Assembly: GCF_002483305.1 (NCBI RefSeq)
Contig: NZ_DLHQ01000026.1
Location: forward strand, 1-64,000
Origin: Brevundimonas sp. UBA7664
GTDB lineage: Bacteria > Pseudomonadota > Alphaproteobacteria > Caulobacterales > Caulobacteraceae
DNA length: 64,000 nt
Direction: 5' to 3'
Part shown: positions 1 through 8,599 of the stretch, piece by piece
Layout of the letters: each line of letters starts with the position of its first letter
Numbering within the stretch: position 1 is the first letter of the stretch
The notes under the pieces: model-generated
Databases searched by the model: none
What the model was told of the DNA's origin: nothing
The model's input: only the letters and a program-made list of their open reading frames with translations
Program-made: the position numbers and the translations under genes

Positions 1-453
1 CATGTCGCCAGCCCGCCGCCGCCGCGCGCGCCGGCGGATAGCGCGGGACCCGCGCCGGTCGCTTCGGTGGGGCTGGACTGGCCGGTGCGCGGCGACATCC
101 TGCGGCGCTTCGGCCCGGTCGGGCTGGGCGAGCGCAACAACGGGGTCAATATCGGCGCGCCGCAAGGCTCCGAGGTCCGCGCGGCGGCGGCCGGTCGGGT
201 CGGCTATGTCGGCGACGACCTGGCCGGGCAGGGGCTGACGGTGCTGATCGTGCACCGCGACGGCTGGCGCACCGTCTATGGCCATCTGGGCACGGCGCTG
301 GTGCGCGACGGCGACGACATCCGCGCCGGCCAGCAGATCGGCACGGTCGGAAACACCGCCGGAGACGGCCGGCCCTCGATCCATTTCGAGACCTGGCGGA
401 TGCGCGGCGACCAGCCGAACGCCGTCGATCCGCTGACCGTGTTGCCGCGATAA
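1..453 (+). CDS. dipM: LytM/M23-domain envelope protein, DipM-like (5' end missing)
   Basis: The frame is open from the first base to TAA at 451-453, so only the last 150 residues are present: a Pro/Ala-rich linker and then a complete LytM (peptidase M23) domain. Recognisable blocks are GVNIGAP, AAAAGRVGYVG, VYGHL and IHFETW. The first zinc-ligand region of active M23 enzymes (H..GvD) reads NNGVNI, so the metal site looks incomplete, as in NlpD/EnvC/DipM-type factors that activate amidases rather than cut peptidoglycan. In Caulobacter, dipM sits directly before yajC-secD-secF, which is the arrangement here. Expected role: periplasmic cell-wall remodelling at division. The missing N-terminus should carry a signal peptide and LysM repeats. 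Family is secure; the dipM name rests mainly on synteny. Confidence 0.72.
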   Translation, partial: HVASPPPPRAPADSAGPAPVASVGLDWPVRGDILRRFGPVGLGERNNGVNIGAPQGSEVRAAAAGRVGYVGDDLAGQGLTVLIVHRDGWRTVYGHLGTALVRDGDDIRAGQQIGTVGNTAGDGRPSIHFETWRMRGDQPNAVDPLTVLPR

Positions 454-569
454 CGCAAAGCGACGCGGCGAACAGACGTCTCGTTGCAATATGCGGCGAC
501 GCGCCCTAGTTTCCGCGCCTCATTTTCAAGGGCCGCCTGACGCGGCTCCAGACGTTTGCGGAGACTATC

Positions 570-887
570 GTGGCGGAACTTATGGCGGGGCCGTTCGGCA
601 CCCTGATCTTCTTCGTCCCCGTGATCATCCTGTTCTACTTCATGCTGATCCGTCCGCAGCAGAAGCAGATGAAGGCCCATCAGGCGCTGGTCGCCGGTCT
701 CAAGCGCGGCGACACCGTGGTCATGTCGAACGGCATGATCGGCAAGGTCACCCGGGTCGAGAACGATGAGGTCATGGTCGAGATCGCCCAGGGCGTGAAC
801 GTTCGCGTGGTCCGTCAGATGATCACCCAGGTGCGCGACCGCACCGCGGTGGCCGCCAACGACACCAAGACCATCGCCAAGTCCTGA
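570..887 (+). CDS. yajC: Preprotein translocase subunit YajC
   Basis: This 105-residue protein has one N-terminal membrane helix (about residues 8-28, ending FYFMLIRPQQKQ) and a small cytoplasmic domain with the YajC signature: RPQQKQMKAH, then a GDTVVMSNGMIGKV core. YajC associates with SecD and SecF at the inner membrane and assists SecYEG-dependent export. secD begins 31 nt downstream and secF follows, the usual operon order. The start is taken as GTG at 570. An in-frame ATG at 582 would remove four residues and cannot be excluded. Length is normal for the family. Confidence 0.95.
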   Translation: MAELMAGPFGTLIFFVPVIILFYFMLIRPQQKQMKAHQALVAGLKRGDTVVMSNGMIGKVTRVENDEVMVEIAQGVNVRVVRQMITQVRDRTAVAANDTKTIAKS

Positions 888-917
888 CGCCGTACTGAAA
901 AGGTCGGGGCCCCCCGC

Positions 918-2510
918 ATGGTTCATCTGTCGCGCTGGAAGATCATTCTTCTCGCCCTGTCGCTCGCGCTCGGGCTGCTGTTCTCCTACGGCAACGCCCT
1001 GTCCCCGGCGCAACGCGAGGCCTTGCCCGGCTGGCTGCCCAAGCCGACGCTGAACCTGGGCCTCGACCTGCAGGGCGGGTCCTATCTGCTGCTGCAGGTC
1101 GATGTGGACGCCATGCGCGAGAAGCGCATCGCCAACCTGAGCGAGGACGCGCGCCAGACCCTGTCGGAAGCGCAGATCGCCGTCGGCGGCATCGTGCGCG
1201 ACGGCAACGGCGTGGTGGTGACCCTGACCAACCCGGCCCAGATGGACCCCGCCGTCACGGAGATGCGCAATCTGCTGGGCGGCGGCGCGTCGGGCCTGGC
1301 CTCGGACCGCACGATCACCCGCCAGGGCGACAACCGCATCCGCTACGCCTTCACCGACGCGGCCATGACGGCCATGGGGCCGACCGCGGTCGACCAGTCG
1401 ATCGAGGTGGTGCGCCGCCGCATCGACAGCCTCGGCACCCGCGAGCCCTCGATCACCCGTCAGGGCGCCGAGCGGATCGTGGTCCAGGCCCCGGGCGAGA
1501 GCGACCCGACCCAGCTGGAGCGGGTCATCGGCCAGACGGCCCAGCTGACCTTCCAGATGGTCGATGTCGACAATTCCGTCCAGGAAGCGATGGCCGGGGC
1601 CGTTCCGCCCGACGCCGAACTGCTGATGGGCGAGGACGGCACGCCCTATCTGGTCAAGCGCCGGGTCATCGTCTCGGGCGAGAACCTGGTCAACGCCAAC
1701 GTCACCACCGACCAAAGCAACCGGCCGGCCATCGGCTTCCGCTTCGACGGCCAGGGCGCGCGCCGCTTCGGCGACACCACGGCCGCCAATATCGGCCGGC
1801 CCTTCGCCATCATCCTCGACGGCAAGGTGATCTCGGCCCCGGTCATCAACAGCGCCATCACCGGCGGCAGCGGCATCATCGAAGGCACCTTCACCATCGC
1901 CTCGGCCTCGGAGCTGGTGAATCTGCTGAACGGCGGCTCGCTGCCGGCGCCGCTGACGGTCGAGGAGCGCCGCAGCGTGACGGCCTCGCTCGGCGCCGAT
2001 GCGGTGCGGGCCGGTCAGCTGGCCACGATGATCGCCTTCATCGGCGTGCTGGTCTTCATGGTCCTGTCCTACGGCCTGCTGTTCGGCGGCATTTCGGTCG
2101 TGGCCCTGCTGATGAACGGGATCCTGATCATCGCCGCCATGTCGATGACCGGGGCGACCCTGACCCTGCCGGGCATCGCCGGTCTGATCCTGACCCTGGC
2201 CATGGCGGTGGACGCCAACGTGCTGATCTATGAGCGGATGCGTGACGAGGCCAATGCCGGGCGCTCGCCGATCGCGGCCATGGACGCCGGCTTCAACCGG
2301 GCCATGGTGACCATCGTCGACGCCAACCTGACCACCATCCTGGCCGCCCTGATCATGTTCTGGTTCGGGGCCGGGCCGGTGCGCGGCTTCGCCTGGACGC
2401 TGTCGATCGGGGTGGTGACCTCGGTCTTCACCGCCGTGCTGGTCACCCAGGTCCTGCTCGTGTTCTGGCTCCGGCTGCGGCGGCCCAAATCCCTGCCGAT
2501 CGCGTCGTGA
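918..2510 (+). CDS. secD: Protein translocase subunit SecD
   Basis: The 530-residue inner-membrane protein has a first helix at about residues 7-25, the conserved LGLDLQGGSYLLLQVD block near residue 45, a large periplasmic P1 region, and a C-terminal bundle of five helices from about residue 372 with the RND-family motifs AMAVDANVLIYERMRDE and TTILAALIMFWFG. SecDF uses the proton-motive force to pull pre-proteins out on the periplasmic side. It lies between yajC and secF, and its stop codon sits 8 nt before the chosen secF ATG, consistent with coupled translation. Length and domain order are normal. Confidence 0.97.
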   Translation: MVHLSRWKIILLALSLALGLLFSYGNALSPAQREALPGWLPKPTLNLGLDLQGGSYLLLQVDVDAMREKRIANLSEDARQTLSEAQIAVGGIVRDGNGVVVTLTNPAQMDPAVTEMRNLLGGGASGLASDRTITRQGDNRIRYAFTDAAMTAMGPTAVDQSIEVVRRRIDSLGTREPSITRQGAERIVVQAPGESDPTQLERVIGQTAQLTFQMVDVDNSVQEAMAGAVPPDAELLMGEDGTPYLVKRRVIVSGENLVNANVTTDQSNRPAIGFRFDGQGARRFGDTTAANIGRPFAIILDGKVISAPVINSAITGGSGIIEGTFTIASASELVNLLNGGSLPAPLTVEERRSVTASLGADAVRAGQLATMIAFIGVLVFMVLSYGLLFGGISVVALLMNGILIIAAMSMTGATLTLPGIAGLILTLAMAVDANVLIYERMRDEANAGRSPIAAMDAGFNRAMVTIVDANLTTILAALIMFWFGAGPVRGFAWTLSIGVVTSVFTAVLVTQVLLVFWLRLRRPKSLPIAS

Positions 2511-2518
2511 GGTCGCCC

Positions 2519-3523
2519 ATGTCGAAATTCTGGCCTCTCATCAAACTGCTGCCGATCAAGACGAATTTCCAGTTCGTCAAATACGCCCGGCTGTTCGGCG
2601 CCCTGTCCGTCCTGCTGGTCGTCGGCTCGATCTTCTTCACCGTCTGGCCCGCCGACAACAAATGCGGCGGCCTGACCTGCGGCGTCGACTTCCTGGGCGG
2701 CAATCTGATCGAGATGTCGACCCGGCCCGAACCGGTCGATCTGGCGGAAATCCGCGCCAGCCTGAACGGACTTGGCGTGCCCGACGCCCAGGTACAGAGC
2801 TATTCCGTGCCAGGATCGGACCCGACCGGCCGCTATCACGCGATGGCCAAATTCGGGAATATCGAAGGCGTCAACGCCGCCGAGACGATCAATCAGGTCA
2901 AGGCCGGCCTGACCCGGGACCTCGGTCCGGACGTCCGGTTCACGCGCACCGAGGCCGTCGGCGCCGCGGTGTCCGGCGAACTGCTGACCAACGGGATCAT
3001 GGCCCTGGTCGTCGCGATCGTGCTGATGATGATCTACATCTGGTTCCGCTTCGAATGGCAGTTCGGCCTCGGGGCGGTGATCGGCCTGTTCCACGACGTG
3101 ATCCTGACCTTCGGCCTGTTCGCCGTGACGGGGATGGAGTTCAGCCTGACGGCGGTGGCCTCGGTCCTGACGGTGATCGGCTATTCGATGAACGATACCG
3201 TCGTGGTCTATGACCGGATCCGCGAGAACCTGCGCAAGTACAAGAAGATGCCGCTTGGCGAGCTGATCGACCTGTCGATCAATGAGACCCTGTCGCGCAC
3301 CATCATGACCGGGGTCACGGCCCTGTTCGCCCTGGGCGTGCTGGCGGTGCTGGGCGGCGGACCGCTGCAGCCCTTCGCCATCGCCCTGATCTTCGGCATC
3401 GTGGTCGGCACCTATTCCTCGGTCTATGTCGCGGCCCCCGTCCTGCTGCTGTGGGGCATCAAGCGCGGCGGCAAGGACGAGGAAGCCAAGCCGATCAAGC
3501 TGGGGATGGCGTCGCGGCCGTAG
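2519..3523 (+). CDS. secF: Protein translocase subunit SecF
   Basis: SecF partners SecD. A first membrane helix at about residues 27-45 is followed by VDFLGGNLIEM, a periplasmic domain, and a five-helix bundle containing SVLTVIGYSMNDTVVVYDRIRENLRKY and TIMTGVTALFALGVLAVLGG, the characteristic SecF motifs. I chose ATG at 2519 because GAGG lies a good distance upstream and the N-terminus then matches the family. A GTG at 2507, overlapping the secD stop as GTGA, would add four residues and is the alternative. A cluster of palindromic repeats begins 12 nt after the stop and probably ends or stabilises the operon transcript. Confidence 0.96.
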   Translation: MSKFWPLIKLLPIKTNFQFVKYARLFGALSVLLVVGSIFFTVWPADNKCGGLTCGVDFLGGNLIEMSTRPEPVDLAEIRASLNGLGVPDAQVQSYSVPGSDPTGRYHAMAKFGNIEGVNAAETINQVKAGLTRDLGPDVRFTRTEAVGAAVSGELLTNGIMALVVAIVLMMIYIWFRFEWQFGLGAVIGLFHDVILTFGLFAVTGMEFSLTAVASVLTVIGYSMNDTVVVYDRIRENLRKYKKMPLGELIDLSINETLSRTIMTGVTALFALGVLAVLGGGPLQPFAIALIFGIVVGTYSSVYVAAPVLLLWGIKRGGKDEEAKPIKLGMASRP

Positions 3524-3535
3524 GAGGGGGCGCGT

Positions 3536-3710
3536 CTCCCTCCCCTTGTGGGGAGGGTGGTCGCGTAGCGACCGGGTGGGGAACGCCAGTCCCGCACCGC
3601 CGGCGCCCGGCTTCGCCATTCCCCACCCTGTCGTCGCTTCGCGACGACTTCCCTCCCCACTTCGGGGGAGGGAGAACGCGCACACCCTCCCCATGATGGG
3701 GAGGGAGAGG
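3536..3710. repeat. Cluster of REP-like palindromic repeats after secF
   Basis: Three related units fill the secF-to-3751 gap. Unit a (3536-3581) has hairpin 1 (CTCCCTCCCC/GGGGAGGG), hairpin 2 (GGTCGC-gta-GCGACC) and a GGGTGGGG tail. Unit b (3619-3674) is the same architecture in the opposite orientation, with hairpin 2 built from GTCGTCGC/GCGACGAC. Unit c (3685-3710) is hairpin 1 alone. The same design recurs at 36266, 38928, 39322 and, as hairpin 1 only, at 57146. The stems are conserved as structure, not as exact sequence, which points to selection on folding. They may stop transcription, protect mRNA ends, or be mobile short elements. Confidence 0.85.
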
Positions 3711-3750
3711 TAAGGTGCCGCTTCACGAATCGCCCGGGGAGGGGCGGACC

Positions 3751-4368
3751 ATGGGCAAGCTGCTTTCGAATTTTCGCACCACCTTCCTGCTGAGCGTCGC
3801 GCTCGCCGGGGTGATGATCCTCGCCTTCGGCCAGGTGTCGGGCGGCTTTGGCGAGGCCTTCTGGCAGGCGACCCTGCGCTGGATCCACGTCGTGGCCGGC
3901 ATCCTGTGGATCGGCCTGCTGTACTATTTCAACTTCGTCCAGATCCGGGTCATGCCGTCGATCCCGGCCGAGCTGAAGCCGGCGATCGGCAAATACATCG
4001 CGCCCGAGGCCCTGTTCTGGTTCCGCTGGTCGGCGCTGGTGACGGTGCTGGCGGGTCTGGGCGTCATGTTCGCACGCGGCCACGCCTATGCGGCCGAGGT
4101 GCTGAGCTTCGGCTTCGCGCAGGGGCTGACCGAGGACCAGAAGGGCTTCACCCTGATGGGGATCGGCGTCTGGCTGGCGATCATCATGTTCCTCAATGTC
4201 TGGGGCATCATCTGGCCGAACCAGAAGCGGGCCCTGGGCATCGTGGTGGTCGATGACGACGCCAAGGCGAAGGCCGCGCGCATCGCCATGCTGGGCAGCC
4301 GCACCAATCTGCTGCTGTCGCTGCCGATGCTGACCTCGATGGCGATGTACCAGACCCTGTTCGGGTGA
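3751..4368 (+). CDS. Urate hydroxylase PuuD-type membrane-domain protein
   Basis: This 205-residue protein has about five membrane helices. The sequence resembles the N-terminal membrane domain of PuuD-type proteins (DUF989): LRWIHVVAGILWIGLLYYFNF near residues 32-52, FWFRWSALVTV, and IIMFLNVWGIIWPNQKRALG. The C-terminal cytochrome c part found in complete PuuD enzymes is absent, so urate oxidation should not be assumed. It may be a stand-alone haem-membrane protein. The ATG at 3751 is chosen because GGGGAGGGG lies a few bases upstream; the longer in-frame start at 3715 falls in the repeat region. The next gene overlaps its stop. Confidence 0.75.
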   Translation: MGKLLSNFRTTFLLSVALAGVMILAFGQVSGGFGEAFWQATLRWIHVVAGILWIGLLYYFNFVQIRVMPSIPAELKPAIGKYIAPEALFWFRWSALVTVLAGLGVMFARGHAYAAEVLSFGFAQGLTEDQKGFTLMGIGVWLAIIMFLNVWGIIWPNQKRALGIVVVDDDAKAKAARIAMLGSRTNLLLSLPMLTSMAMYQTLFG

Positions 4369-5000
4369 GAGCGGCGATGTCGTTCGCGCGCCTCGCCTTC
4401 GGTCTGCTGGTCGTCGGAGAACTGATCCAACTGGGCGCGGTGCTTGTGGGTGGCGCGGCCTATCCGGGCTATGACCACGCGCGTCAGTATATCAGCGAAC
4501 TGGGCGCCACCGGGGCGGTGACCGGCCCGGCGGTGAGCTGGTGGGGCTTCGTGCCCAGCGGCCTGCTGATCACCGCCTTCTGCCTGATGGCGGCCTGGCT
4601 GCTGAGGCGGAACGTGCTGGCGGTCGTGGCCTGCCTCATGCTGGCCTGGTACGGGCTCAGCCTTTCGGCGGCGGGGATATACCCCTGTGCGTTCGAGTGC
4701 GCCCGGACCGAGGTCACCTTCGACGCCATGATGCATGATCTGGTCGGCGGGACCGGCTATCTGACCGGGGTTCTGGGTGTGGCCATCGCAGCTCTGGCCG
4801 TCCGCTCCGGTGAGGCCGGATGGCTTCGACCCCTGGGTCTGGTCTGCGCGGGCGTGGCTGCGGTTGGTTTCGCCGCGATCATCGTCGATGTCGAACTGGG
4901 CGGTGTGTTTCAGCGCGCCCTGGAAGGCTCGCTGGCGGTCTTCCTGCTGGCGTTCGGCTGGGCGCTGGCGCGGGGTTCGCTGCCGGCGAGCCGGGCTTGA
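4365..5000 (+). CDS. DUF998 family membrane protein
   Basis: This is a multi-pass inner-membrane protein of about 210 residues with six predicted helices. The YPGYDHARQYISELGATGA segment after helix 1 is typical of DUF998 proteins, whose function is unknown. GTG at 4365 overlaps the TGA of the preceding gene (GTGA), suggesting coupled translation; ATG at 4377 is a possible alternative. Its own TGA is overlapped by the next gene's TTG. The three genes from 3751 to 5629 therefore read as one unit. Confidence 0.75.
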   Translation: MRAAMSFARLAFGLLVVGELIQLGAVLVGGAAYPGYDHARQYISELGATGAVTGPAVSWWGFVPSGLLITAFCLMAAWLLRRNVLAVVACLMLAWYGLSLSAAGIYPCAFECARTEVTFDAMMHDLVGGTGYLTGVLGVAIAALAVRSGEAGWLRPLGLVCAGVAAVGFAAIIVDVELGGVFQRALEGSLAVFLLAFGWALARGSLPASRA

Positions 5001-5629
5001 ATCCCCCCTTAAGTCTCGACGCCCAGGTCCGCGCCGCCGACATCGACCGCTGGCTGTCCAGCCGGTTCGTGGCCGATGAGGGGCTGCGCGCGGACCTGAT
5101 CGCGCTGTATGCCTTCGAAGCGGAGCTGATGGCGATCCCGGCGCGGGTGACCCAGCCGCTGCTGGCCGAGATGCGTTATGTCTGGTGGCGCGAGCAGATG
5201 GACGGGGTGTTCGCCGGCCTCGCGCGCAAGGGCCATCCGGTGCTGGAGGCGCTGACGGATGTGGTGGCGCGCCACGGGCTGGACCGCGCCCCGTTTGACG
5301 CCCTGATCGAGGCCCATATCGGCCGGGTGCATGGCGAGCCGCACGATCTGGACGCCTTCTATGTCGGGCCGATGCAGGTCGCCGCGCGGATGTTGGCCGG
5401 GCCGGGGCATGACGAAGCGGTCGTGGAGGCCGGACGGGTCAGGGGGCTGGCGCAGACCGGTCAGGTGAACGAGGCGAAAGCCCTGAAGACGAAGGCCAAC
5501 CGGGCGCTGGCCGGGCTGCCGGTCGGTGGCTTTCCCGCCGTGGCGGCGGCGACCCTGGCGAAGCCGGACGCGCCGGAGTTTCTCAAGCGGCTGGCGCTCA
5601 TCTCCGCCAGCCTCCGCGGACGGATCTGA
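4997..5629 (+). CDS. Squalene/phytoene synthase-family protein, short form
   Basis: I start this 210-residue protein at TTG 4997, which overlaps the previous stop as TTGA. The longer frame upstream to 4820 is only the shadow of the DUF998 gene. Residues 8-70 resemble the squalene/phytoene synthase fold (DRWLSSRFVADEGLRADL, LYAFEAELMAIP, MRYVWWREQMDGVF). The two Asp-rich DxxxD prenyl-diphosphate motifs of active synthases are not evident, and the protein is shorter than the roughly 280-300 residues usual for synthases. No carotenoid or hopanoid genes lie nearby. It is more like the NDUFAF6-type non-catalytic relatives than a terpene synthase; that is inference. Confidence 0.75.
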   Translation: MNPPLSLDAQVRAADIDRWLSSRFVADEGLRADLIALYAFEAELMAIPARVTQPLLAEMRYVWWREQMDGVFAGLARKGHPVLEALTDVVARHGLDRAPFDALIEAHIGRVHGEPHDLDAFYVGPMQVAARMLAGPGHDEAVVEAGRVRGLAQTGQVNEAKALKTKANRALAGLPVGGFPAVAAATLAKPDAPEFLKRLALISASLRGRI

Positions 5630-5717
5630 CGCCGCCGGCCGGCTGTCGGCAAGGGATCGACCCCTGTCGCGAAACGGTGCAGATAGCGGCAAACCGCCGG
5701 TCGGCGAGGGGGAAATC

Positions 5718-6206
5718 ATGATCGTTCGAACAGTCCTGATGGCGGCGCTGGCCGCTGTATGCGCCCTGGGCGCGCCGTTGGCCGCGTGGGCCGACCCCGC
5801 GAGCGACGCCGCCAACACGGGCGTGGTCGAGTCCCTCTACCAGGCGTTCGCGGCCGGCGACGGGGCCACGATCAGCGGCCTGCTCGCCGCCGACCTGGTC
5901 TGGATCGAGGCCGAGGGCGGCCCCTATGCCGACCGCAATCCCTACAACGGTCCGGGCGCGGTGTTTGAAGGGGTGTTCGGGCGGATCGGGGCCGAGTTCG
6001 AAGGCTTCGTCGTGACGCCGGCGACCCTGCTGCCGAGCGGCGACCGGGTCGTGTCGCTGGGGCGCTATACCGGGACCAACCGGGCGACGGGCGAGGCGCT
6101 GGACGCCCAGTTCGTCCATGTCTTCACCGTGACCGACGGCAAGATCACACACATGCAGCAGTACACCGACACCGCCCAGTGGGTGGACGTGGTGACGCCG
6201 GACTGA
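5718..6206 (+). CDS. Secreted NTF2-like (SnoaL-type) protein
   Basis: The 162-residue protein has a signal peptide (residues 1-25, cleavage probably after AAWA) and then an NTF2/SnoaL-like cone fold: VVESLYQAFAAGDGATISGLLAADLVWIE, a GPGAVFEGVFGRIG segment, and the C-terminal strands AQFVHVFTVTDGKITHMQQYTD. Such domains bind small ligands or act as isomerases; no substrate can be named. The ATG at 5718 follows GAGGGGGAAA; the frame further upstream lies in the previous gene. It converges with the oxygenase gene ending at 6213, six bases beyond its stop. Confidence 0.7.
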   Translation: MIVRTVLMAALAAVCALGAPLAAWADPASDAANTGVVESLYQAFAAGDGATISGLLAADLVWIEAEGGPYADRNPYNGPGAVFEGVFGRIGAEFEGFVVTPATLLPSGDRVVSLGRYTGTNRATGEALDAQFVHVFTVTDGKITHMQQYTDTAQWVDVVTPD

Positions 6207-6212
6207 CCCCGC

Positions 6213-7094
6213 TCAGCCGCGCGGCCAGACCGTGACCGCGTCGGGCCAGACCTCGCGGTTGGGCGAGCCGTCATAGGCCCATTGCAGGGTGCGGGCGACG
6301 GTCCGGGCGAGGCCGCGCGTCAGCGGTCGGGGCAGGCTGCGCGGCTGGTCGTGCAGGGCGCGGGCCCAGTCGGGCAGCAGGTCCATGCCGGCCTGCATGA
6401 TCACCCCGGCGGCGAGGTCGACGGCGGGCGAGCCGATGGTCTGGCGCATGACCATGGCGGCGACCTCATGGGTGCGGGCGTCGGCGCGCAGCCGGGGACG
6501 GACGCTCTGGATCAGGGCCTCGGCCTCCGCGCGGGTGCGGGGGACGGGATCGGCGTGCAGCGCCTCGCCGATGCGCGCCGTCTCGGCGAAATAGGCGTCC
6601 TGGTCGGCGCGGCTCATGGCCGGCTCGGCGTAGCGGATCCAGGCGTCGAGGAAGCTGATCGTCTCGGTGACGTGGACCCAGGCCAGCAGTTCGGGGTCGG
6701 AGACGCGATAGGCCGTGCCGTCGGGCAGGGTCCCGCCCAGCTTGCGGTGGATGCGGTTGACCTTGTCGATGGCCGCGCGTCCCGCTTCCGCGTGGTCATA
6801 GGTGGTGACGGCGATGAATTTGGCGGTGCGGCGCAGGCGGCCATGCATGTCTGAGCGGAAGTCGGAATGGTCCCAGACGCCGGCCAGAACCGCGGGGTGG
6901 AGCATCTGCAGCAGCAGGCCGGAGACGCCGCCGATCATCATGGTGACGATGTCGCCGTTCACACGCCAGGCGACGGAGTCGGGCGCGAACAGGGCGTCGG
7001 CGCGGCGCAGGGCCGGGCGCTCGCCGCGCTCGGCGTCGTTGAAGATGTCGGTGATCCGCTGGCGGATGGCGACCTTGGCGGGTTCCAGGATCAC
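6213..7094 (-). CDS. Oxygenase MpaB family protein (DUF2236)
   Basis: The 293-residue protein matches DUF2236, the family of latex-clearing protein and MpaB. Visible blocks are [26 protein letters not shown] near residues 50-75, [18 protein letters not shown] and [14 protein letters not shown]. The last contains the WVH motif in which His probably binds haem. These are b-type haem oxygenases or related proteins of largely unknown substrate. The start is GTG at 7094, overlapping the trmFO stop as GTGA on the minus strand, so it is translated behind trmFO. Confidence 0.85.
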   Translation of the reverse strand: MILEPAKVAIRQRITDIFNDAERGERPALRRADALFAPDSVAWRVNGDIVTMMIGGVSGLLLQMLHPAVLAGVWDHSDFRSDMHGRLRRTAKFIAVTTYDHAEAGRAAIDKVNRIHRKLGGTLPDGTAYRVSDPELLAWVHVTETISFLDAWIRYAEPAMSRADQDAYFAETARIGEALHADPVPRTRAEAEALIQSVRPRLRADARTHEVAAMVMRQTIGSPAVDLAAGVIMQAGMDLLPDWARALHDQPRSLPRPLTRGLARTVARTLQWAYDGSPNREVWPDAVTVWPRG

Positions 7095-8494
7095 CCCGCG
7101 TCCCGCCACGCCTTCAGCGCCTCGATCGCCCGAACGCTCATCAGCCGCTTCTTGGCGCGGCCGCGTTCCTTCATCGGGATCTTGACCCCGGCCTCGTCGA
7201 CCTTGGGCGCTTCCAGCGGGGGCAGCAGGCCGTAGTTGATGTTCATCGGCTGGAATTTGGAGATGCCGCCGGGGCCGTCGAGGTGGCCCCCGGTGATGTG
7301 CTCGACCAGGGCCCCCATGGCGGTGTGGACGGGCGGAGCCTCCAGGGGACGGCCGAGCCGTTCGGCGGCGGCGAGGCGGCCGGTCAGCAGGCCCATGGCG
7401 GCGCTCTCGACATAGCCCTCCACGCCGGTGACCTGACCGGCGAAGCGCAGGCGCGGCATGGCCTTGAGGCGCAGCTGGCGGTCGAGCAGTTTGGGACTGT
7501 TGAGGAAGGTGTTGCGATGCAGGCCGCCGAGGCGGGCGAACTGGGCCTCGTGCAGGCCGGGGATCATGCGGAAGACCTCGGCCTGGGCGCCGTGCTTCAG
7601 CTTGGTCTGGAAGCCGACCATGTTGAACAGGGTGCCGAGGGCATTGTCCTGGCGCAGTTGGACGATGGCGTAGGACTTGACCTGGGGGTCGCGGGGGTTG
7701 GTCAGGCCGACCGGCTTCATCGGGCCATGGCGCAGGGTCTCGCGGCCGCGCTCGGCCATCACCTCGATGGGCAGGCAGCCGTCGAAGTATGGGACGTTTT
7801 CCCACTCCTTGAACTCGGCCTTGGGGCCGTCCAGCAGGGCGTCGATGAAGGCCTCGTACTGGGCCTTGTCCATCGGGCAGTTGACGTAGGCGGCGGCGTC
7901 TCCGCCCGGGCCTTCCTTGTCGTAGCGCGACTGTCGCCAGGCGATGTCGAAATCGATGCTGTCGGCGTGGACGATGGGGGCGATGGCGTCGAAGAAGCTG
8001 AGGGCGTCCTCGCCGGTCAGGTCGAGGATGGCGGCGGCGAGGGCCGGGGAGGTCAGGGGGCCGGTGGCGACGATGACATTGTCCCACTCTTCCGGCGGCA
8101 GGCCGGCGATCTCCTCGCGCACGATGGTGACCAGGGGGTGGGCTTCCAGCTTCGCCGTCACGGCCTGTGAGAAGCCGTCGCGGTCGACGGCGAGGGCGCC
8201 GCCGGCGGGGACCTGATGGGCGTCGCCGCAGGCCATGATGATGGAGTCGAGCGCCCGCATCTCGGCGTGGAGCAGGCCGACGGCGTTGTGCTCCCAGTCG
8301 TCGGAGCGGAACGAGTTGGAGCAGACCAGCTCCGCGAGACCATCGGTGTGGTGGGCGTCGGTCTTGACGCCGGGCACGCCGCGCATCTCGTGCAGGACGA
8401 CGGGGACGCCCGCACTGGCGATCTGCCAGGCGGCTTCCGAGCCGGCGAGACCGCCGCCGACGACGTGGATGGGCTGGATTTCATTGTCCGTCAT
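7091..8494 (-). CDS. trmFO: Methylenetetrahydrofolate-tRNA (uracil-5-)-methyltransferase TrmFO
   Basis: TrmFO makes ribothymidine at tRNA position 54 using methylenetetrahydrofolate and FAD. The 467-residue protein begins with an FAD-binding GxGxxG ([12 protein letters not shown], residues 11-22), then [23 protein letters not shown] with Cys58, and VNCPMDK with Cys206. These correspond to the two catalytic cysteines of the family. HRNTFLNSP and [11 protein letters not shown] near the C-terminus are also family signatures. ATG 8494 is chosen because the FAD motif follows at the usual distance. The gene is divergent from the membrane gene at 8600. Confidence 0.96.
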   Translation of the reverse strand: MTDNEIQPIHVVGGGLAGSEAAWQIASAGVPVVLHEMRGVPGVKTDAHHTDGLAELVCSNSFRSDDWEHNAVGLLHAEMRALDSIIMACGDAHQVPAGGALAVDRDGFSQAVTAKLEAHPLVTIVREEIAGLPPEEWDNVIVATGPLTSPALAAAILDLTGEDALSFFDAIAPIVHADSIDFDIAWRQSRYDKEGPGGDAAAYVNCPMDKAQYEAFIDALLDGPKAEFKEWENVPYFDGCLPIEVMAERGRETLRHGPMKPVGLTNPRDPQVKSYAIVQLRQDNALGTLFNMVGFQTKLKHGAQAEVFRMIPGLHEAQFARLGGLHRNTFLNSPKLLDRQLRLKAMPRLRFAGQVTGVEGYVESAAMGLLTGRLAAAERLGRPLEAPPVHTAMGALVEHITGGHLDGPGGISKFQPMNINYGLLPPLEAPKVDEAGVKIPMKERGRAKKRLMSVRAIEALKAWRDAG

Positions 8495-8599
8495 GGCGGC
8501 CTTGTAGCCACGCCGGGTCATTCCGTCAGCATGGGAAACGCGACGGGTATGGCGCAGCTTGTCGACTGGCGTATGATCGGTCGTCCTGGGGAGGGCGAG

